A stretch of DNA of 64,000 nt, taken from positions 62,001 to 126,000 of the forward strand of contig NZ_JBPPLY010000004.1 in assembly GCF_051535215.1 (NCBI RefSeq). Direction: 5' to 3'. The stretch is from Nitrobacter sp051535215 (GTDB lineage Bacteria; Pseudomonadota; Alphaproteobacteria; Rhizobiales; Xanthobacteraceae). A model generated the notes under the pieces. It was not told the DNA's origin. It saw only the letters and a program-made list of their open reading frames with translations, and did not search any database. Of this stretch, positions 39,397 to 49,288 are shown piece after piece (within the stretch, counting starts at the first letter, position 1; every line of letters starts with the position of its first letter). Both the position numbers and the translations under genes were made by a program.

Positions 39397-41471
39397 TGAA
39401 AATCTCGGAAGGCACACATGCCCGCCTCGGTTCGAACTGGGATGGGCGCGGCACGAACTTTGCGCTTTTTTCAGCACATGCGGAAAAAGTCGAACTTTGC
39501 CTGTTTGACAGCCAGGGACGACGGGAGATCGAGCGCATAGCCCTGCCCGAGCACAATGAGGATGTCTGGCATGGTTACCTGAGCGACGTAGCGCCCGGTC
39601 AACTCTACGGCTATCGCGTGTACGGACCCTACGATCCTCAACACGGGCATCGTTTCAATCCTCATAAGCTGCTGCTCGATCCTTACGCGAAGAAGGTCAG
39701 CGGACGACTCGTCTGGAGCGACGCACATTTCGCCTACCGCACCGGCAGCCCGCGCGAGGATTTGTCCTTCGACCGGCGCGACAATGCGCGCGCAATGCCG
39801 AAAGCCACCGTCACCGATGAGACGTTCAATTGGGGCCGGCGCGAACCTCGGCCCAGCATTCCCTGGGAAGATACGATCATCTATGAAGCTCACGTCAAAG
39901 GCCTGACCAAGACGCGTCCGGATATATCTCCCGATTTGCGCGGCAGCTACCGCGCACTTGCAGCCCCCGCGATGATCGACCATTTGCGTCGGCTCGGCGT
40001 CACCACAATCGAACTGCTGCCGATTCACGGCTTCGTCGACGACCGGCATCTCGTCGAGCGAAAGCTGAGCAATTATTGGGGATATAATTCCATCTCTTTC
40101 CTCGCGCCAGAACAGCGTTTCGCGAAGAACGATGCGCTCAACGAATTCCGCATGTCGGTTGCCCGCCTTCACGACGCCGGCTTCGAGGTCATGCTCGACG
40201 TCGTCTACAACCACACCGCTGAAGGCAATCACCTCGGGCCAACGTTGTCGTTCCGGGGCATCGACAACGCGTCCTACTACTGGTTGATGCCGGATAATCC
40301 GCGTTATTACGACGACTTCACTGGCACCGGCAATTCGTTGAATCTGACTCACCCACGCGTGCTGCAGATGGTGATGGACTCGCTGCGTTATTGGGTCGAG
40401 GTCTGCCACATCGACGGCTTCCGTTTCGATCTTGCCAGCACGCTGGCGCGCGGTCCCCATGGATTCGACCGCAACAGTTCCTTCTTCAATGCGATCCGTC
40501 AGGATCCCTCACTTGCCGCCGTCAAGCTTGTCGCGGAGCCCTGGGATGTGGGCGCCGGCGGCTATCAGGTCGGAGGCTTCCCCTCACAATGGTCGGAATG
40601 GAACGACCGATATCGCAGCACGTTGCGGCGATACTGGGCCGGCGAAGGAAATCTGATCGGCGATGTCGGCGGCCGCATGACCGGATCGTCCGACCTCTTC
40701 AATCATGACGATCGTTCACCCCGCGCGGGCATCAATCACGTCACCGTCCATGACGGATTCACGCTCGCCGATCTGTTTTCCTATAACGAGAAACACAACG
40801 AAGCCAACGGTGAAGACAATCGGGACGGCTCTAACGACAATCACAGCAACAACTGCGGCAACGAGGGACCGACGGATGACCCGGCGATCGTTGCGCTCCG
40901 CCGTCAGCTTCGCAAGAATCAGCTTGCGTGCCTGCTGCTTGCCCAGGGTGTCCCGCTTCTCCTCGCAGGCGACGAGATCGGCAACAGCCAGAACGGCAAC
41001 AACAACGCCTATTGTCAGGACAACGAGATCGGATGGATCGACTGGAGCGGTCTTGCCGATGTGGGCGACGACATGACGAATTTCGTCGGACGTCTGACCG
41101 CGATCCGCAAGCGGTTTGCGCAGATCAGGTCGCGGCAATGGGTCGTCCGCAAGACGGCTGACGGCTCCTATGGCGTGCTGTGGTTGACGCCCGAGGGCAA
41201 CGAGATGACGGACGCCGACTGGAATTTTCCGGAGGGTCGATTCCTGTCCTACGTACTTGGACCGATGGAGCGCGACCTTGAAGCCCTTTACGTCGTACTC
41301 AACGCCGCTCCGGAGCCGATAGAATTCAGAATTCCGGGCATGGAAGAGTACAAGACATGGTCGGTCGTGCTCCATACCTCCAACGACGAGACTGAAGGCA
41401 GTACGCACCAACCCAATGCGACGATGCAGGCGCCGCCTCGCAGCGTCATCGCGTTCGCAGGCCGGCCATGA
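39393..41471 (+). CDS. glgX: Glycogen debranching enzyme (isoamylase type)
   Basis: Hydrolyses alpha-1,6 branches, giving linear maltodextrins for TreY/TreZ or phosphorylase. The 692-residue protein begins with a CBM48-like domain (GSNWDGRGTNFALFSAHAEKV) and shows VVYNHTAEGN, nucleophile Asp346 in DGFRFDLASTLAR, Glu382 in LVAEPWDVGAGGYQVG, VTVHDGFTLADLFSYNEKHN and NNCGNEGPTDDP, all characteristic of GlgX. Starts are two adjacent ATGs; the first overlaps the glgB stop (ATGA). Its stop overlaps the treZ start in the same way, so glgB-glgX-treZ-treY are translationally coupled. Confidence 0.94.
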
Positions 41472-43228
41472 CAGCCGGCCGCTTCGGCCCCATTCTCCGG
41501 CCGGAGGGCGCGACGTTCCGGCTTTGGGCGCCGGCGGCAGCCGAAGTGGAAGTCGTAACCGACGCTGCGTATCCGATGACAAAAGACGGCGGCGGCTGGT
41601 TCATGGCCGACGTGGCGGCAGCCCGACCCGGCACACGTTATCGTTTTCGAATTGACGGCAGTCTCGACGTGCCGGACCCGGCATCGTCGTATCAACCCGA
41701 TGACGTGTCCGGTCCGAGCGTGCTGGTCGACCACGACCGCTTTCCGTGGAAGGCGACCGACTGGCGTGGCCGGCTATGGCACGAGGCGGTCATCCTCGAA
41801 TGCCATGTCGGCACCTTCACTCCGGAGGGCACTTATCGCGCGATGATCGGCAAGCTCGATCATCTCGTTGCGACCGGGATCACAGCCCTCGAATTGATGC
41901 CGCTGGCCGACTTCGCCGGCACCCGGAATTGGGGCTACGACGGCGTGTTGTGGTATGCGCCCGATCACGTTTACGGCACGCCCGATGATCTCAGAGAGTT
42001 GATCGATCAAGCTCATCTGCGCGGACTGATGGTCTTTCTCGATGTCGTCTATAACCACTTCGGACCGGAGGGTAATTATCTCGGGCTTTACGCACCGCAG
42101 TTCTTCTGCGCGGAAACGCCTTGGGGATCCGCGATTGATTATCGGGTTACCGAAGTGCGTGCCTTCGCTGCCGACAATGCGCTGCATTGGCTCGGCAACT
42201 ACCGGTTCGATGGGCTGCGGTTCGACGCTGTGCATGCTCTCGCCGAGATGGGTGAACCGACGATTCTGAACGATATCAGCCGCGCCGCCGGCGTTCTTGC
42301 GCGGCAGAGCGGACGGCATATCCACCTTGTACTGGAGAACGACGATAACCGCGCGGTGCTGCTCGATCCATTGTCCACCATCCCGGATGGAAAGTATCGC
42401 GCACAGTGGAATGACGATTACCACCATCTCTGGCATGTCATTCTCACCCAGGAGACGCTCGGCTATTACGGCGACTACGCCACGCAACCCCGCCGCCTGC
42501 TCGCGCGAACGCTGTGCAGCGGCTTCGCCTATCAGGGAGAACCTTCTGCCCATCGCGGCGGCCGCTCTCGCGGCGAGCAGATCGGTGCGCTCCCGCCCGC
42601 CGCCTTCGTGAACTTCCTTCAGAACCACGATCAGATCGGCAACCGCGCACTGGGCGACCGACTCGAATGGACCGCCGACGCAAGAGCTATCGAGGCCGCG
42701 CTCGCAATCACCCTGCTCGCGCCGATGCCGCCGTTGATGTTCATGGGCGAGGAATGGGGAGCAACCACGCCCTTTCCGTTTTTTTGCGACTTCAAAGGCG
42801 ACCTCGCCGAAGCGGTGCGATCCGGACGGCGCAGGGAATTCGCCGAGGCTTATGAGATGTTCGGGGACAATGTGCCTGATCCCCTTGCGCAGTCAACGTT
42901 CGAGTCAGCGGTCCTGGCATGGCCGAAGGACGGTCAATATCCGCCGCGATATGCGTTCATCAAGAAATTATTGCGCATTCGCCATGACGAACTCATGCCG
43001 CATCTTAACAACACAGCGTTTGCCTCTGCCGAACTCCGCCAGAACGATCGCCTGCTCTTGGCATACTGGCGCCTCGGCAATGGTTCACTCCTGCATCTTC
43101 GCGCCAACATCTCCGATCACAACGTCACCAACGATGCTTCGCCGATGCGGGGCCGGATGATCTGGGGTGAAGAGCCGCCCGCGCGTTTGCCAGCCTGGTC
43201 CGTTTTCTGGTCGATCGGAGCGGTCTGA
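41468..43228 (+). CDS. treZ: Malto-oligosyltrehalose trehalohydrolase
   Basis: Releases trehalose from the maltooligosyl-trehalose made by TreY. The 586-residue GH13_10 protein has an N-terminal beta module (TFRLWAPAAAEVEVVTDAAY), ECHVGTFTPEGTYRAMIGKL, VVYNHFGPEGNYLG, nucleophile Asp253 in FDGLRFDAVHALAEMG, acid/base Glu290 in HLVLENDDNRA and FLQNHDQIGNRALGDRL. The ATG overlaps the glgX stop by 4 bp; its own stop shares one base with the treY start (TGATG). Confidence 0.94.
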   Translation: MTAGRFGPILRPEGATFRLWAPAAAEVEVVTDAAYPMTKDGGGWFMADVAAARPGTRYRFRIDGSLDVPDPASSYQPDDVSGPSVLVDHDRFPWKATDWRGRLWHEAVILECHVGTFTPEGTYRAMIGKLDHLVATGITALELMPLADFAGTRNWGYDGVLWYAPDHVYGTPDDLRELIDQAHLRGLMVFLDVVYNHFGPEGNYLGLYAPQFFCAETPWGSAIDYRVTEVRAFAADNALHWLGNYRFDGLRFDAVHALAEMGEPTILNDISRAAGVLARQSGRHIHLVLENDDNRAVLLDPLSTIPDGKYRAQWNDDYHHLWHVILTQETLGYYGDYATQPRRLLARTLCSGFAYQGEPSAHRGGRSRGEQIGALPPAAFVNFLQNHDQIGNRALGDRLEWTADARAIEAALAITLLAPMPPLMFMGEEWGATTPFPFFCDFKGDLAEAVRSGRRREFAEAYEMFGDNVPDPLAQSTFESAVLAWPKDGQYPPRYAFIKKLLRIRHDELMPHLNNTAFASAELRQNDRLLLAYWRLGNGSLLHLRANISDHNVTNDASPMRGRMIWGEEPPARLPAWSVFWSIGAV

Positions 43229-46065
43229 TGGACAGCGCCGTTCCGCGTGCGACCTATCGCCTGCAATTTACGTCGCATTTTACTTTCGACGACGCCGCGG
43301 CGATCGTTCCATATGTCAAAAGGCTGGGTATCACGCACCTCTATGCATCGCCCTTCATGAAGGCGCGCCGCGGCAGCACCCACGGCTACGACATCGTCGA
43401 TCACAATGTCATCAACTCCGAGCTCGGCGGTGAAGACGGCTTCAACCGCCTGAGCAACGTTTTGACATCTCACGGGATGGGGCTGATTCTCGATTTCGTT
43501 CCAAACCACATGGGCGTGCACTATGCCGACAACGACTGGTGGCTGGACGTGCTCGAATGGGGGCCGAAGTCGGCGTTCGCCGGGTCCTTCGATATCGATT
43601 GGGACGTTCTTCCCTTCCGCGCCAAGCCGGGACTGCTGCTTCCGATATTGGGAGCGGCCTACGGCGTTTCGCTCACGCGAGGCGAGATCGAGTTGAAATA
43701 TGATCCGCGGGACGGAAGTTTCTCGGCGTGGTATTTCGAACACCGGCTGCCGATTGCGCCGGAACGTTACAGCGACATCCTCAAGGCTATCACCAGCGAG
43801 CTTCCGCCGGGGCGGCCCCGCGACGATCTGCTTGCCGTCGCCGGGCAAGACGGCGGCCCCGGGCGCAGCCGGGCATCCGCGCTCAAGCGTGACCTCGCTG
43901 CTATTGCTGGAGGTGAGGCTGCCATCAATCAAGGCCTCAAGGCCTACCAGGCCCGCCCCGACAATCCCGCGCAAACCAAGGCCCTTCACCACCTGCTGGA
44001 ACGGCAGCACTACAGGCTCGCCCACTGGAAGCTTGCAACAAGCGAAATCAACTACCGGCGATTTTTCGACGTAAACTCCCTGGCCGGACTTCGCGTCGAG
44101 GATCGCGACACGTTCGACCGCATCCATGGTCTCGTCCGCCGGCTGATTGCCGAGAAAAAGATACAGGGCTTGCGGCTCGATCATATCGACGGATTGTACG
44201 ATCCTGCACAGTATTGCAGGCGTCTGGGGCGACTGATCCGCGACGCGCAAGGCGCAGATCGGCGTCCGTTCTATCTGCTGATTGAAAAGATTCTCGGAGA
44301 TCACGAGGCGCCGCCGCAATTCGCCGGCATCGACGGCACCACGGGTTACGAGTGCCTGAACGCCATTTCCCAGGTTCTCGCCGACGAAAATGGTCTGGAG
44401 ACCCTCGACGAAGTTTGGCGTCAGGCCAGCGATATCGCGCCCGCCTTCGATCCCGTATTACGGGCTTCGAAACGACGCGTGATCGAGACATTGCTCGCAA
44501 GCGAATTCACCGTGCTCACACGTTTGCTGACCCGCATCGCCGCGGGTCATTATTCCACACGCGACTATTCCGCCGATAGTCTTCGCCAGGCTTTCGAACT
44601 GTTTGTTCTGCATTTTCCGGTTTACCGCACCTACATCACCCAGGCCGGGCCGAGCGAAAGCGAGCGGAAACTCATCTCCGAGACGATCGCCAAAGCGCGA
44701 CAGGAGTGGTTCGCGGCCGACGACGGGATTTTTGATTTCCTGCAGGATGCGTTGACGCTCGATCTGCTTGCTCCCGGAAGGCCGCCGCATAGCCGTCAGC
44801 GGGTTCGCCGGTTCGCGCTCAAAGTCCAGCAGTTCACCGGGCCGACGATGGCCAAGTCGCTCGAAGACACTGCCTTTTATCGTTATCACCGCCTTCTTGC
44901 TTTCAACGAGGTCGGCGGGGATCCTGCTGCGCCGGCTCTCGATGTCGCCGGCTTCCATCGAAAGATGCTCGATCGCGTCGGGCGCCGGACCCACGGACTG
45001 ATTGCCACGGCTACCCATGACACCAAGCGCGGCGAGGATGCGCGCACGCGGATTCTCGCACTGACCGAACTGTCGAGCGAATGGGCGAGCATGGTCGGGC
45101 GATGGAAGACCTTCAATGCGGGTTTGGTATCCACGAACAACGGCGTCCGCAGCCCGTCCGTCGCGGACGAATACATGCTTTATCAGGCGCTGATCGGCGC
45201 CCTGCCCTTCGATGATATCGATCACACATTCGTTGCGCGAATGCAGTCCTATGCCGAGAAGGCATGCCGCGAAGCCAAGCTCCAGACGAGTTGGCTCAAT
45301 CCTGACGCGACCTACGAAGCCGGCGTCAGGCAATTTCTGGCAGGCATTCTGGACAAACACCAATCGTCCGACTTTATTCAATCCTTGAAAACTTTCGCAC
45401 GCCGCACATCGCTGATCGGCGCGCTGAATTCGCTGAGCCAGATCACCTTGAAGGCGACGATTCCCGGTGTTCCGGATTTCTACCAAGGCACCGAACTTTG
45501 GGATTTCTCGCTAGTGGATCCGGATAACCGCCGGCCGGTGGACTTTACGGCGTGCGAAGCCATTCTCGACGCGGGAGTCGCTGATATCTCAGCTCTCACC
45601 GGGAGTTGGACCGATGGCCGCATCAAGCTCGCATGGATACATCACTTGCTCGACATGCGCGCGCGCCATGCGAAAATCTTCGATGACGGAGATTTCAGGC
45701 CGTTGACCGTCGAAGGCGCGCATCGTCGCCACGTCATCGCATTTGCCCGCACTCATCGCAGCGAGGCCATCGTCGTCGTCGCCTTGCGACATTTTGCGCC
45801 TTTCACCGATTCCGGCATGATGTGGCCGAGCTTTGACAAGCTCGACGCGTGTGTGGATTTCGGCAATCTGACGCTGATCCATCCGGCGGTGATGGACCAG
45901 AAACTCGATCTCAAGCGACTGCTTGACCGTCTTCCCGTCGCCGTTCTGACCGCGCGAGTTTCGACGAGGTCGGAGATTGGTCGTGCGGCGCGGTTGAAAC
46001 AAGAGTTCCAAAAACGAAATAACCGCGATAGCGTCGACCTCAAGAACCATAAGACCGCCAATTGA
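43228..46065 (+). CDS. treY: Malto-oligosyltrehalose synthase
   Basis: Isomerises the reducing-end alpha-1,4 bond of maltodextrins to the alpha,alpha-1,1 bond of trehalose. The 945-residue length is on the long side but normal for TreY (about 700-950). Landmarks are ATYRLQFTSHFTFDDA, GITHLYASPFMKARRGSTHG, ILDFVPNHMGVHYADN, WWLDVLEWG, nucleophile Asp318 in GLRLDHIDGLYDP, Glu353 in LLIEKILGDHE, and ATATHDTKRGEDARTR. The C-terminus is a beta domain with a charged tail of about 50 residues. It is the last gene of the coupled run; glgP follows after about 90 bp and may be on the same transcript. Confidence 0.94.
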   Translation: MDSAVPRATYRLQFTSHFTFDDAAAIVPYVKRLGITHLYASPFMKARRGSTHGYDIVDHNVINSELGGEDGFNRLSNVLTSHGMGLILDFVPNHMGVHYADNDWWLDVLEWGPKSAFAGSFDIDWDVLPFRAKPGLLLPILGAAYGVSLTRGEIELKYDPRDGSFSAWYFEHRLPIAPERYSDILKAITSELPPGRPRDDLLAVAGQDGGPGRSRASALKRDLAAIAGGEAAINQGLKAYQARPDNPAQTKALHHLLERQHYRLAHWKLATSEINYRRFFDVNSLAGLRVEDRDTFDRIHGLVRRLIAEKKIQGLRLDHIDGLYDPAQYCRRLGRLIRDAQGADRRPFYLLIEKILGDHEAPPQFAGIDGTTGYECLNAISQVLADENGLETLDEVWRQASDIAPAFDPVLRASKRRVIETLLASEFTVLTRLLTRIAAGHYSTRDYSADSLRQAFELFVLHFPVYRTYITQAGPSESERKLISETIAKARQEWFAADDGIFDFLQDALTLDLLAPGRPPHSRQRVRRFALKVQQFTGPTMAKSLEDTAFYRYHRLLAFNEVGGDPAAPALDVAGFHRKMLDRVGRRTHGLIATATHDTKRGEDARTRILALTELSSEWASMVGRWKTFNAGLVSTNNGVRSPSVADEYMLYQALIGALPFDDIDHTFVARMQSYAEKACREAKLQTSWLNPDATYEAGVRQFLAGILDKHQSSDFIQSLKTFARRTSLIGALNSLSQITLKATIPGVPDFYQGTELWDFSLVDPDNRRPVDFTACEAILDAGVADISALTGSWTDGRIKLAWIHHLLDMRARHAKIFDDGDFRPLTVEGAHRRHVIAFARTHRSEAIVVVALRHFAPFTDSGMMWPSFDKLDACVDFGNLTLIHPAVMDQKLDLKRLLDRLPVAVLTARVSTRSEIGRAARLKQEFQKRNNRDSVDLKNHKTAN

Positions 46066-46156
46066 TCGCGCACGGAATTGAGCATTAAACTTTGCGAAAT
46101 CTGGCAATTCGCGGTTGACCGTACCCTATCGGCGCAAAACAGATCTGGATGACAGG

Positions 46157-48646
46157 ATGGTCTTCAAACTTTTCGCCAAGCAGGATCGTAGCTTTGACGA
46201 CGACCCGTCGATGCGGACCAGGTCCGATAACGATGGAATCGTCGCGGAGATCAAAAGCGCGATCCTGTCCAAGATCATTCTGGTCGTCGGAAAGGATGTG
46301 AAACACGCCAACATTCACGACTGGTATGTTGCGACGGCGCTGACGTTGCGCGACCGCATCGTCTATCAATGGCTTCAATCCGATCGGTCCGCTCAGAGCA
46401 ACGGTGACAAGCGCGTCTATTATCTGTCTCTCGAATTCCTGATCGGACGGCTGCTGACCGATGCCCTCACCAACATGTCACTGATGGAGCCGTTTCGCAC
46501 GGCGATTGAGGATCTCGGCATCAATTTCGACGCACTGCGCGATGTGGAGCCCGACGCCGCGCTCGGCAACGGCGGCCTGGGCCGACTGGCTGCGTGTTTC
46601 ATGGAAAGCATGGCAACCCTTGCGATCCCGGCGCAGGGCTACGGTATTCGTTATCAGCACGGACTGTTTCGCCAGGTTGTTTCGAACGGATGGCAGGAGG
46701 AGTTTCCCGAGCAGTGGCTTCTCTCGGGAAACCCTTGGGAATTCGAACGCAGCGACGTGATCTTCGACATCCAGTATGGCGGACGTCTGGACCGCATCGA
46801 GCAGCCGGGTAAGCCGGTCCGTACACTCTGGATACCGGATGAGACCATTCAGGCGGTTGCCTACGACACGCCGATCGTCGGCTGGCGCGGTCGTCACGTC
46901 AATGCGCTCAGGCTGTGGTCCGCACGCGCGGTCGATTCGATGCGCCTCGACACCTTCAACAGCGGCGATCATCTTGGCGCGATGTCGGAGATGGCGCGCG
47001 CCGAAGCGATCTCGAAATTTCTCTACCCAAGCGACGAAACGCCGGCCGGCCGCGAATTGCGCCTGCGTCAGGAATACTTTTTCGTTTCGGCCTCGCTGCA
47101 GGATATCCTCGACCGCCATCTGCATACTGACGGTGACATCCGCTCGCTGCCATCCCATGCCGCGATTCAGCTCAACGATACCCATCCCAGCCTCGCCGTT
47201 CCCGAACTGATGCGACTGCTGGTCGATAAATATCAAATCGATTGGGGCGAGGCTTGGGACATCACCACCAGGACAATCTCCTACACCAACCATACTCTAT
47301 TGCCGGAAGCGCTCGAGACATGGCCGGCCGAACTGTTCGAGCGAATGCTGCCGCGCCATCTCGACATCGTGTACCGGATCAACGCGGACCATCTTGCCGC
47401 GGCGGAAAAGCATTCGGGAGCCGATAGTCGATTTAGAGCGTCGATATCGTTGATTGACGAAACCGGCGGCCGCCGCGTTCGGATGGGCCATCTCGCCTTC
47501 GTCGGCTCCCATCGCATCAATGGCGTTTCAGCGATGCACAGCGAGCTCATGCGCGAGACCGTGTTCGCCGACCTGAACAGCCTTTATCCGGGCCGCATCA
47601 CCAACAAGACCAACGGCATCACCTTCCGCCGCTGGCTGCATCAATGCAATCCAAAACTCACATCATTGCTGCAGGAGGCATGCGCCGCCGCGGTTCTTGA
47701 TGAGCCCGAGCGGTTGCGAATGCTGGAGCGATTATCGGATGACCGCGCGTTTCAACAACGCTTCCAGGCCGTCAAGCGGGCCAACAAGATTGCACTCGCC
47801 CAGATCATTGCCAGCCGGCTTGGTATCGCCGTCGATCCGTCGGCACTGTTCGACGTTCAGATCAAGCGTATTCACGAATACAAGCGTCAACTTCTCAACG
47901 CGATCGAGGCGGTGGCGCTCTATCAGGCCATCCTTGCCAACCCGGACGGAAACTGGACGCCGCGCATCAAGATTTTCGCCGGAAAGGCGGCTGCAAGTTA
48001 TCGGCAGGCCAAGCTGATCATCAAGTTCATCAACGACATCGGCAACGTGATCAACAACGATCCCGCGATCAGAGGCCTCCTCAAGGTCGTCTTTCTGCCG
48101 AACTATAACGTCAGCGCCGCCGAGATCATCGTCCCGGCGAGCGATCTGTCCGAACAGATATCCACCGCCGGTATGGAAGCTTCCGGAACCGGCAACATGA
48201 AGCTCGCACTGAACGGCGCGATCACAATCGGAACGTTGGACGGCGCCAATATCGAAATTCTGGAGCATGTCGGCGAGGACAATATTTTCATTTTCGGCAT
48301 GAAGGCGGAAGAGGTTGTCCGGCGCCGCGCCGCGGGACTGGATGCCACCGACGTCATCTCGTCGTCGCCGAGGCTGGCCGGCGTGATCGAAGCCATCGAA
48401 CGCGGCGTGTTTTCGCCGGACGACGCTTCGCGCTTTGCGCCCATCGCACACGCGCTGCGGTTTCTCGATCACTACATGGTGTCGGCGGATTTCGAGGATT
48501 ACTATCGTACGCAACGCGACGTCGACACGAAATGGCACAGCCCGGAGTGGACACGCTCAAGCATTCTAAATGTCGCGCGCATGGCATGGTTCTCGTCCGA
48601 CCGCACCATCCGGGAATATGCCGAGGATATCTGGAATATTCCCTGA
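46157..48646 (+). CDS. glgP: Glycogen/maltodextrin phosphorylase
   Basis: PLP enzyme that phosphorolyses alpha-1,4-glucan to glucose-1-phosphate. The 829-residue protein shows RVYYLSLEFLIGRLL, ALGNGGLGRLAACFMES, AIQLNDTHPSLAVPELMR, the Lys-rich IKRIHEYKRQLLN and the PLP site EASGTGNMKLALNG with Lys682. The start is uncertain: I use the ATG at 46157 (MVFKLFAKQDRS), while a TTG at 46115 would add 14 residues; neither has a strong ribosome site. No N-terminal allosteric phosphorylation site of the animal type is visible. Downstream are two strong stem-loops. Confidence 0.93.
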   Translation: MVFKLFAKQDRSFDDDPSMRTRSDNDGIVAEIKSAILSKIILVVGKDVKHANIHDWYVATALTLRDRIVYQWLQSDRSAQSNGDKRVYYLSLEFLIGRLLTDALTNMSLMEPFRTAIEDLGINFDALRDVEPDAALGNGGLGRLAACFMESMATLAIPAQGYGIRYQHGLFRQVVSNGWQEEFPEQWLLSGNPWEFERSDVIFDIQYGGRLDRIEQPGKPVRTLWIPDETIQAVAYDTPIVGWRGRHVNALRLWSARAVDSMRLDTFNSGDHLGAMSEMARAEAISKFLYPSDETPAGRELRLRQEYFFVSASLQDILDRHLHTDGDIRSLPSHAAIQLNDTHPSLAVPELMRLLVDKYQIDWGEAWDITTRTISYTNHTLLPEALETWPAELFERMLPRHLDIVYRINADHLAAAEKHSGADSRFRASISLIDETGGRRVRMGHLAFVGSHRINGVSAMHSELMRETVFADLNSLYPGRITNKTNGITFRRWLHQCNPKLTSLLQEACAAAVLDEPERLRMLERLSDDRAFQQRFQAVKRANKIALAQIIASRLGIAVDPSALFDVQIKRIHEYKRQLLNAIEAVALYQAILANPDGNWTPRIKIFAGKAAASYRQAKLIIKFINDIGNVINNDPAIRGLLKVVFLPNYNVSAAEIIVPASDLSEQISTAGMEASGTGNMKLALNGAITIGTLDGANIEILEHVGEDNIFIFGMKAEEVVRRRAAGLDATDVISSSPRLAGVIEAIERGVFSPDDASRFAPIAHALRFLDHYMVSADFEDYYRTQRDVDTKWHSPEWTRSSILNVARMAWFSSDRTIREYAEDIWNIP

Positions 48647-48702
48647 CCCGATGGCGTCCTCTGCCGACGAGGACACCACCGCGGCCAGCGTTCAAAAGGG
48701 AG

Positions 48703-48769
48703 GCGCCGGCGGAGTGAGAGCCGCCGGCGCGGTCGACAAGCGATCCCTGCGGAAGATCATCTTGTCGAC
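48703..48769 (+). other. Tandem stem-loops downstream of glgP
   Basis: First hairpin: GCGCCGGCGG (48703-48712) and CCGCCGGCGC (48721-48730), a perfect 10-bp stem with 8-nt loop. Second: GTCGACAAG (48732-48740) and CTTGTCGAC (48761-48769), a perfect 9-bp stem with 20-nt loop. Neither is followed by a T-run, so they are not simple Rho-independent terminators. They may stabilise the 3' end of the cluster mRNA or help Rho-dependent termination between glgP and the convergent DUF2249 gene. Confidence 0.5.
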
Positions 48770-48807
48770 GAAGGTGGCAGAGCAGTCGTCTCCGACCGCT
48801 TTGTGGG

Positions 48808-49068
48808 TCAAGCCACCTTGAACTGTTTGGCGATCTCCACCTTCCAGATCGACGGACCCTGCTCCAGATAGGTCCAGGAGAATTCGCCGGGATAACTGAC
48901 CTGGATCTGAGAGTAGAGCGGCATCGGATCGTGGTCGTTGACCAGAATGAATGACTCGCCTGCCCTCAGGTCACCAACAATCTGAGAAGCCTTGGTGTGA
49001 CGCTGCGCCGAACTCAGGTTGCGGAAGTCGATCTCGGCGACATCAGCCTCTTCAGTTGTCTGACACAT
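48808..49068 (-). CDS. DUF2249 domain protein
   Basis: Small cytoplasmic protein of 86 residues consisting of a single DUF2249 domain (SirA/TusA-like fold): EIDFRNLSSAQRHTKASQIV, LRAGESFILVNDHDPMPLYS and FSWTYLEQGPSIWKVEIAK. The ATG at 49068 has AGGAG 6 bp upstream and gives exactly the domain; the frame continues to 49245 without similarity. DUF2249 genes often sit near denitrification or other redox genes, but here the neighbours are glgP (convergent) and the cox operon (upstream on the same strand). Function unknown. Confidence 0.88.
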   Translation of the reverse strand: MCQTTEEADVAEIDFRNLSSAQRHTKASQIVGDLRAGESFILVNDHDPMPLYSQIQVSYPGEFSWTYLEQGPSIWKVEIAKQFKVA

Positions 49069-49165
49069 GACCGCTCCTGTCGCCTCAATGGGTCGCCGGA
49101 AAAGAGCTTCGTCTTCAGCCGATCCTCTAAATTCAGAGATACAAAGAATCACTTCGTATGTATGT

Positions 49166-49194
49166 ATATTCACCCGATTAAGATCGATAGTCAA
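49166..49194 (-). promoter_or_regulatory. Possible sigma-70 promoter of the DUF2249 gene
   Basis: On the minus strand TTGACT (49189-49194) and GAATAT (49166-49171) are 17 bp apart in a strikingly AT-rich patch (49130-49205), which would put the transcript start about 90 bp before the ATG. The -35 hexamer is good, the -10 only partial. Confidence 0.3.
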
Positions 49195-49288
49195 TTCATC
49201 TTTTGACACATCTGCAAACGCCAACAGATGGCCGCAAGGCGGCACGCTGACGGGACCGCATAATACGTCAGAATTCAGATCGGCCGGA

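Noticed and set aside
49166..49205. FNR/NNR-type TTGAT-N4-ATCAA box upstream of the DUF2249 gene
   Set aside because: Only one half-site (TTGAC) is present; the other half does not match.
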